From: Pseudomarimonas salicorniae
GTDB lineage: Bacteria; Pseudomonadota; Gammaproteobacteria; Xanthomonadales; Xanthomonadaceae
Length of the DNA: 64,000 bases
Assembly (NCBI RefSeq): GCF_023156535.1
Contig: NZ_JALNMH010000016.1
Coordinates: forward strand, 1 to 64,000
Direction of reading: 5' to 3'
In this document: one piece after another, positions 60,642-64,000 of the stretch
Layout: each line of letters opens with the position of its first letter
Numbering within the stretch: position 1 is the first letter of the stretch
Notes under the pieces: generated by a model
The model's input: only the letters and a program-made list of their open reading frames with translations
The model's database searches: none
What the model was told of the DNA's origin: nothing
Made by a program: the position numbers and the translations under genes

Positions 60642-62069
60642 TCAGTCCTTGCCGGCTTCGACCTTCAGTACCAGCCCGTCCATGCCGAGTACGCGGACGG
60701 TCTGACCGGCGCGCACCGGACCGCGGCTCATGGCCTGCCAGACCTCGCCGCGGGCGCGGACCCGGCCGTGGCCGTCGAAGTCGGACAGGGCGACCGCGTG
60801 GCTGGCGCCGGCATCGGCGGCTTCCTCATCCAGCACGCCGGGCACCGGGCGCTTCCGGGCGCGGGCCAGCAGGTGCAGGCCGAGCAGCATCAGCGCGCCG
60901 GTGGACAGCGCGATGCCGCCGATCAGCCCGCGCGAGACACCGAAGCCGGGAATGTCGGCATCGAAGAGCACTACCGAGCCGAACACCAGCGCCGCCAGCC
61001 CGCCGATGCCGAGCACGCCGAAACTGGGCGTCAGCAGCTCTCCGACCATCAGCAGCAGGCCGAGCAGGATCAGGGCCAGCCCGGCGTAGTTCACCGGCAG
61101 CATCTGCAAAGCATAGGCAGCGAGCAACAGGCAGATCACGCCGACGACACCGGGCACCAGCACGCCGGGGTTGTAGCCCTCCAGCAGCAGACCGTAGAGC
61201 CCGGCCAGCAGGAGCAGATAGGCCACGTTCGGATGGGTGATCAGGGCGAGAAGCCGGTAACGCCAGCCCGCCTCGACCTCGACAATCTCGGCGCCGGCGG
61301 TGCGCAGGACCACTCTGTCCTCGCCGAGCCTGACCTCACGGCCGTCCAGTGCGGCCAGCAGGGCGTCCAGATCGGCGGCCAGAACTTCCACCACGCCCTG
61401 TTCCAGCGCCTCGCTGGCGGTCAGGCTGACGCCCTCGCGCACGGCGCGCTCGGCCCACTCGGCATTGCGGCCGCGCAGCTCGGCCATCGAGCGCAGGTGG
61501 GCCGCGGTGTCGTTGATCGCCTTGCGTTCCAGCGCCGTGGCGGGGCCAGGCGCCGAGCCCTTCCCGCTGGCCTCGTCGGCGCCCGGCTCGGACTCCGGCG
61601 CGCTCTCATCGGCTGTCGGGCCAGGGGCCTTGCCGGGACCGCCGGGCGATCCACCGCCGAGCGCCACCGGCGTGGCCGCACCAAGATGGGTGCCGGGGGC
61701 CATGGCCGCCACATGGCTGGCGTAGACGATGAAGGTGCCGGCGCTGGCCGCGCGCGCCCCGGCAGGCGCAACCCAGACGACCACCGGCAGCGGCGCCGAG
61801 AGGATCGCCTGGTCGATGTCGCGGGTGGCAGCTTCCAGCCCGCCGGGGGTGTCGATGCGCAGCACCAGGGCCGCGGCCGACGCCGCCTCGGCCTCACGCA
61901 GCGCGCGCTGCAGCAGCTCGGTGGTGGCCGGGCCGATGGCGCCGTCAATCTCCACCGTGTACACCTTCGGTGCTGAGCCCGGCTGTGCCGGCGCAGCGGC
62001 CGGGGCCATGGCCTGCAGGCCGGCCCAGGCGGTGAGCAGAACGGCGATGGCGAGCCACCGGTACCTCAT
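60642..62069 (-). CDS. NfeD-type membrane serine protease (NfeD1b)
   Basis: A 475-aa protein. Signal peptide, then a ClpP-like S49 domain with the nucleophile in [10 protein letters not shown] and a later catalytic lysine in ERKAIND. Four to six membrane segments (about 285-400) follow, then a C-terminal NfeD OB-fold ([18 protein letters not shown]). Long glycine/proline/glutamate linker (about 140-185) lies inside the protease domain. Works with the adjacent slipin in membrane quality control. Confidence 0.88.
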   Translation of the reverse strand: MRYRWLAIAVLLTAWAGLQAMAPAAAPAQPGSAPKVYTVEIDGAIGPATTELLQRALREAEAASAAALVLRIDTPGGLEAATRDIDQAILSAPLPVVVWVAPAGARAASAGTFIVYASHVAAMAPGTHLGAATPVALGGGSPGGPGKAPGPTADESAPESEPGADEASGKGSAPGPATALERKAINDTAAHLRSMAELRGRNAEWAERAVREGVSLTASEALEQGVVEVLAADLDALLAALDGREVRLGEDRVVLRTAGAEIVEVEAGWRYRLLALITHPNVAYLLLLAGLYGLLLEGYNPGVLVPGVVGVICLLLAAYALQMLPVNYAGLALILLGLLLMVGELLTPSFGVLGIGGLAALVFGSVVLFDADIPGFGVSRGLIGGIALSTGALMLLGLHLLARARKRPVPGVLDEEAADAGASHAVALSDFDGHGRVRARGEVWQAMSRGPVRAGQTVRVLGMDGLVLKVEAGKD

Positions 62070-62181
62070 GACGCCAGTGTACTCCCGGTCGGTGAAGCGG
62101 CCCGTCAAGGCCGCAATCGGGGACAGGCGTGCTGCCGCGGGGATTGCTAGCATCGGCCACCGCCCTGATCGACGAGCCGCC

Positions 62182-62784
62182 ATGATCACTGCGCCGCCTA
62201 CCGTTTCCGATCACGATCCGGACCGCCTGCGCGTGGCCGTGGCCGACTCTCCGGCGCGTATCGCGCAGATCCTCGATCTGCAGCGGCGCAACCATTTCAG
62301 TCAGCTCAGCGAGGCCGACCAGGACCGCGACGGTTTCGTCTTTGTCCGCCATACAGTGGAGCAGCTGGCGGCGATGGCGCAGCGCCTGCCGCAGGCGGTG
62401 CTGCTGGATGACGATGAGGTGGTCGGCTACAGCCTGTGCATGGGCCCGGACATGCGTGCCGAGATCCCCAGCCTGGTGCCGATGTTCGAGGCCTTCGACC
62501 GCATGCCGTTCCGCGGTCGGCGGCTGGCCGACTGGGAGTATGTCGTGGGCGGCCAGGTCTGCGTGGCTGCGGGCTGGCGCGGCCGTGGCCTGATCGGTCG
62601 GCTCTATAGGGCGACGCGCGACCTGCTGCCTTCCTCGGTGGAGCTCTGTGTAACCGAGATCGCCCTGCGCAACGAGATCTCCCGCCGGGCACACTACCGG
62701 ATCGGCTTCGAGCCGGTGGATCGCTATCGCGACGACGCCGAGCTTTGGGAGGTTGTCGCCTGGCCCTGGCGCGCGCCCGGGTAG
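62182..62784 (+). CDS. GNAT-family N-acetyltransferase
   Basis: A 200-aa cytosolic protein. Acetyl-CoA loop is in GQVCVAAGWRGRGLIGRLYR (R/Q-x-x-G-x-G/A pattern), then EIALRNEISRRAHYRIGF near the C-terminus. Substrate unknown. The ATG at 62182 was preferred because the larger ORF lies in the NfeD promoter region and antisense to its start. Confidence 0.8.
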   Translation: MITAPPTVSDHDPDRLRVAVADSPARIAQILDLQRRNHFSQLSEADQDRDGFVFVRHTVEQLAAMAQRLPQAVLLDDDEVVGYSLCMGPDMRAEIPSLVPMFEAFDRMPFRGRRLADWEYVVGGQVCVAAGWRGRGLIGRLYRATRDLLPSSVELCVTEIALRNEISRRAHYRIGFEPVDRYRDDAELWEVVAWPWRAPG

Positions 62785-62872
62785 TACGCCGGAGTGGCCG
62801 AGTTCGGGCAATGCCGGGCAAACCGGCGTATGCTGGCCGCCTGTTCGAATCCCGCAGGGTCTGGGGGGAACG

Positions 62873-64000
62873 ATGGGTGGTGTTTGGCGCAGGCGCCTGC
62901 TGGGCGTCGCTCTCGCGGGGCTGGCGTGCAACGCGCCGGCACAGGTTCCGGTCTCCGAGGTCGAACAGTTCTACGCCAACAGCGGCGTGTTCAGCGCGGT
63001 CGAACCCTCGGCGCATGCCCATGCGACGCGCTTTCCCAGCCTGTCGGCGGACGGCGTGCGCATTGCCTTCGCCCGCGACGGCGAGGGCCAGCTGGTGATC
63101 CGCGACCTGTCGCAGTCGAGCTCCGAAGTGGTGCCGGCGCCAGGGCTGCGCAGCTCCGGCCGCGACTTCACCCTGAGTTCCGATGGCCGGGTGCTGGCCT
63201 TCGACTCGGAAGCCGTGCCGGGCAAGGCCGGCTGCAACCGTGTTCTGAACCTGCGCAACGCGCTGACCGGCACGCAGACAAGCGTCGGCGGCGCGGCCTG
63301 CCTTGACCGTCCGAGCAAGCCGATCATCGCCCAGTTCGGCAAGCCCTACGGTTTTGCCTCGAACATCCTTCGCAGCGGGGCGCCGAGCCCCAGCAACAGC
63401 TATGACATCTACTTCCGCCGGGTGCCCCCCTTCCTCGGCAAGGGCGATTCGACCGAGTGCCTTTCCTGCGCGCAGGACGACAGCGACAGCGGCAGCCTGG
63501 GCGTCGGCGCCTTCTCCGCCGAGCCGGTCAGCAACGTCGCGCATCGCGAGAACAAGGACCTGTGGATCAGCAACGGAGGCAGCCGGCTGTCCTTCGTCTA
63601 CAGCATCGCCTACGAGCGCTGCGAGATGGGCAACCCGGACTGCGGCGAGTCGGGCCTGGTGATCGCGGATGCCAGCGACGCCGGGATCACGGTGCGGCGC
63701 AGCCTGCGTCTGGCCGAACGCAATCGCTTCCTCGAGGCCGAGGCCGCGGCCGATGGCAACCGTTTCGTGTTCTCGACCAGTGCGCCGATGGTGCCGGGGG
63801 AGGACGCCGACGACGACCTTGATGTCTATCTCTACGACGTGATCGAGGACCGGGTGATCCTGCTATCGGGCGGCCTGACCGGCTCGGCCAACGACGTGCG
63901 CATCTCGGGCAACGGGCGCTTTGCGATCTTCACCCGCGAGAGCATTCCCCGGCGCATCCCGATCCCTCCCGATGTGCAGGGTACAGCCTGTGGACTGGTG
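62873..64000 (+). CDS. Exported propeller-like protein, 5' part (truncated by window end)
   Basis: The frame is open to the end (376 codons visible). Signal sequence RRLLGVALAGLACNAPAQ. The mature part contains repeated PD40/TolB-like strands (RFPSLSADGVRIAFARDG, DFTLSSDGRVLAFDSE, AAADGNRFVFSTSA, DVRISGNGRFAIFTRES), blades of a beta-propeller. GGGGGGAA lies upstream of ATG. Confidence 0.75.
   Translation, partial: MGGVWRRRLLGVALAGLACNAPAQVPVSEVEQFYANSGVFSAVEPSAHAHATRFPSLSADGVRIAFARDGEGQLVIRDLSQSSSEVVPAPGLRSSGRDFTLSSDGRVLAFDSEAVPGKAGCNRVLNLRNALTGTQTSVGGAACLDRPSKPIIAQFGKPYGFASNILRSGAPSPSNSYDIYFRRVPPFLGKGDSTECLSCAQDDSDSGSLGVGAFSAEPVSNVAHRENKDLWISNGGSRLSFVYSIAYERCEMGNPDCGESGLVIADASDAGITVRRSLRLAERNRFLEAEAAADGNRFVFSTSAPMVPGEDADDDLDVYLYDVIEDRVILLSGGLTGSANDVRISGNGRFAIFTRESIPRRIPIPPDVQGTACGLV

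Noticed and set aside
1-64000. tRNA, rRNA or tmRNA genes
   Set aside because: None recognised by eye; a tRNAscan and Rfam scan would be decisive.

Overview
The window is one contiguous piece of a high-GC (roughly two thirds G+C by eye) Gram-negative chromosome. It has lipoproteins, Sel1 proteins, a split class II ribonucleotide reductase, REP-type palindromes with their RAYT transposases, a BaeSR-like two-component system and many secreted proteins of unknown role. Together these point to a gammaproteobacterium of the Lysobacterales (Xanthomonadales) or a close relative. That is an inference from gene content; no rRNA or tRNA gene was seen to fix it.

Layout. 1-4.6 kb: imperfect direct repeats, then a promoter with two tandem NrdR boxes and an nrdJa / histone-H1-like / nrdJb cluster (B12-dependent ribonucleotide reductase encoded in two parts). 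4.6-7.1 kb: a lower-GC island with an OLD-like ATPase carrying a TOPRIM-like C-terminus (candidate defence gene) and a lipoprotein. 6.2-21 kb: an accessory region peppered with about 17 copies of the 19-bp motif GGGGTCAGAGTGCACTTTC around a RAYT/IS200-like transposase (18986-19690). It holds a toxin-antitoxin module with a tandemly duplicated promoter-operator, a diguanylate cyclase with a duplicated 3' end, a beta-helix protein, a long repeat protein, an HNH nuclease, Sel1 proteins, a truncated AAC(3)-I-like acetyltransferase and a CPBP protease whose last codons come from the repeat. 21-36 kb: small secreted proteins, a BON protein, an NAD(P)-binding protein, a sterol-desaturase / unknown / HTTM-DCC operon divergent from an XRE-like regulator, a frameshifted membrane gene, DUF1772 and thioredoxin-like proteins, and an 1101-residue Sel1 protein.

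36-49 kb: baeR-baeS-like genes divergent from a Spy/CpxP-like gene with a candidate response-regulator site between them, a DUF1996 protein, a decayed DUF1772 paralogue, a J-domain coiled-coil protein, an alpha/beta hydrolase lipoprotein and a GluR0-like potassium-channel receptor. 49.9-51.6 kb: a second RAYT among about nine REP palindromes of a different family (a BIME-like locus). 51.6-64 kb: a GntR-ABC-acyltransferase operon with a clear operator palindrome, a CaCA antiporter, a REP-rich spacer with a perfect 24-bp inverted repeat, a PH-domain protein, an HU-like protein with a lysine/proline-rich N-terminal tail, a 23-residue highly basic peptide gene missed by length cut-offs, a slipin-NfeD pair, a GNAT acetyltransferase and the 5' part of a secreted propeller-like protein cut by the window end.

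The most unusual material is the 6-21 kb repeat/RAYT region, where repeats sit beside stop codons, supply stop codons, bound gene fragments and accompany local duplications. Other highlights are the NrdR-controlled split reductase with an embedded histone-like gene and the OLD-like/TOPRIM gene. All family names come from reading the translated sequence; no database search was possible.
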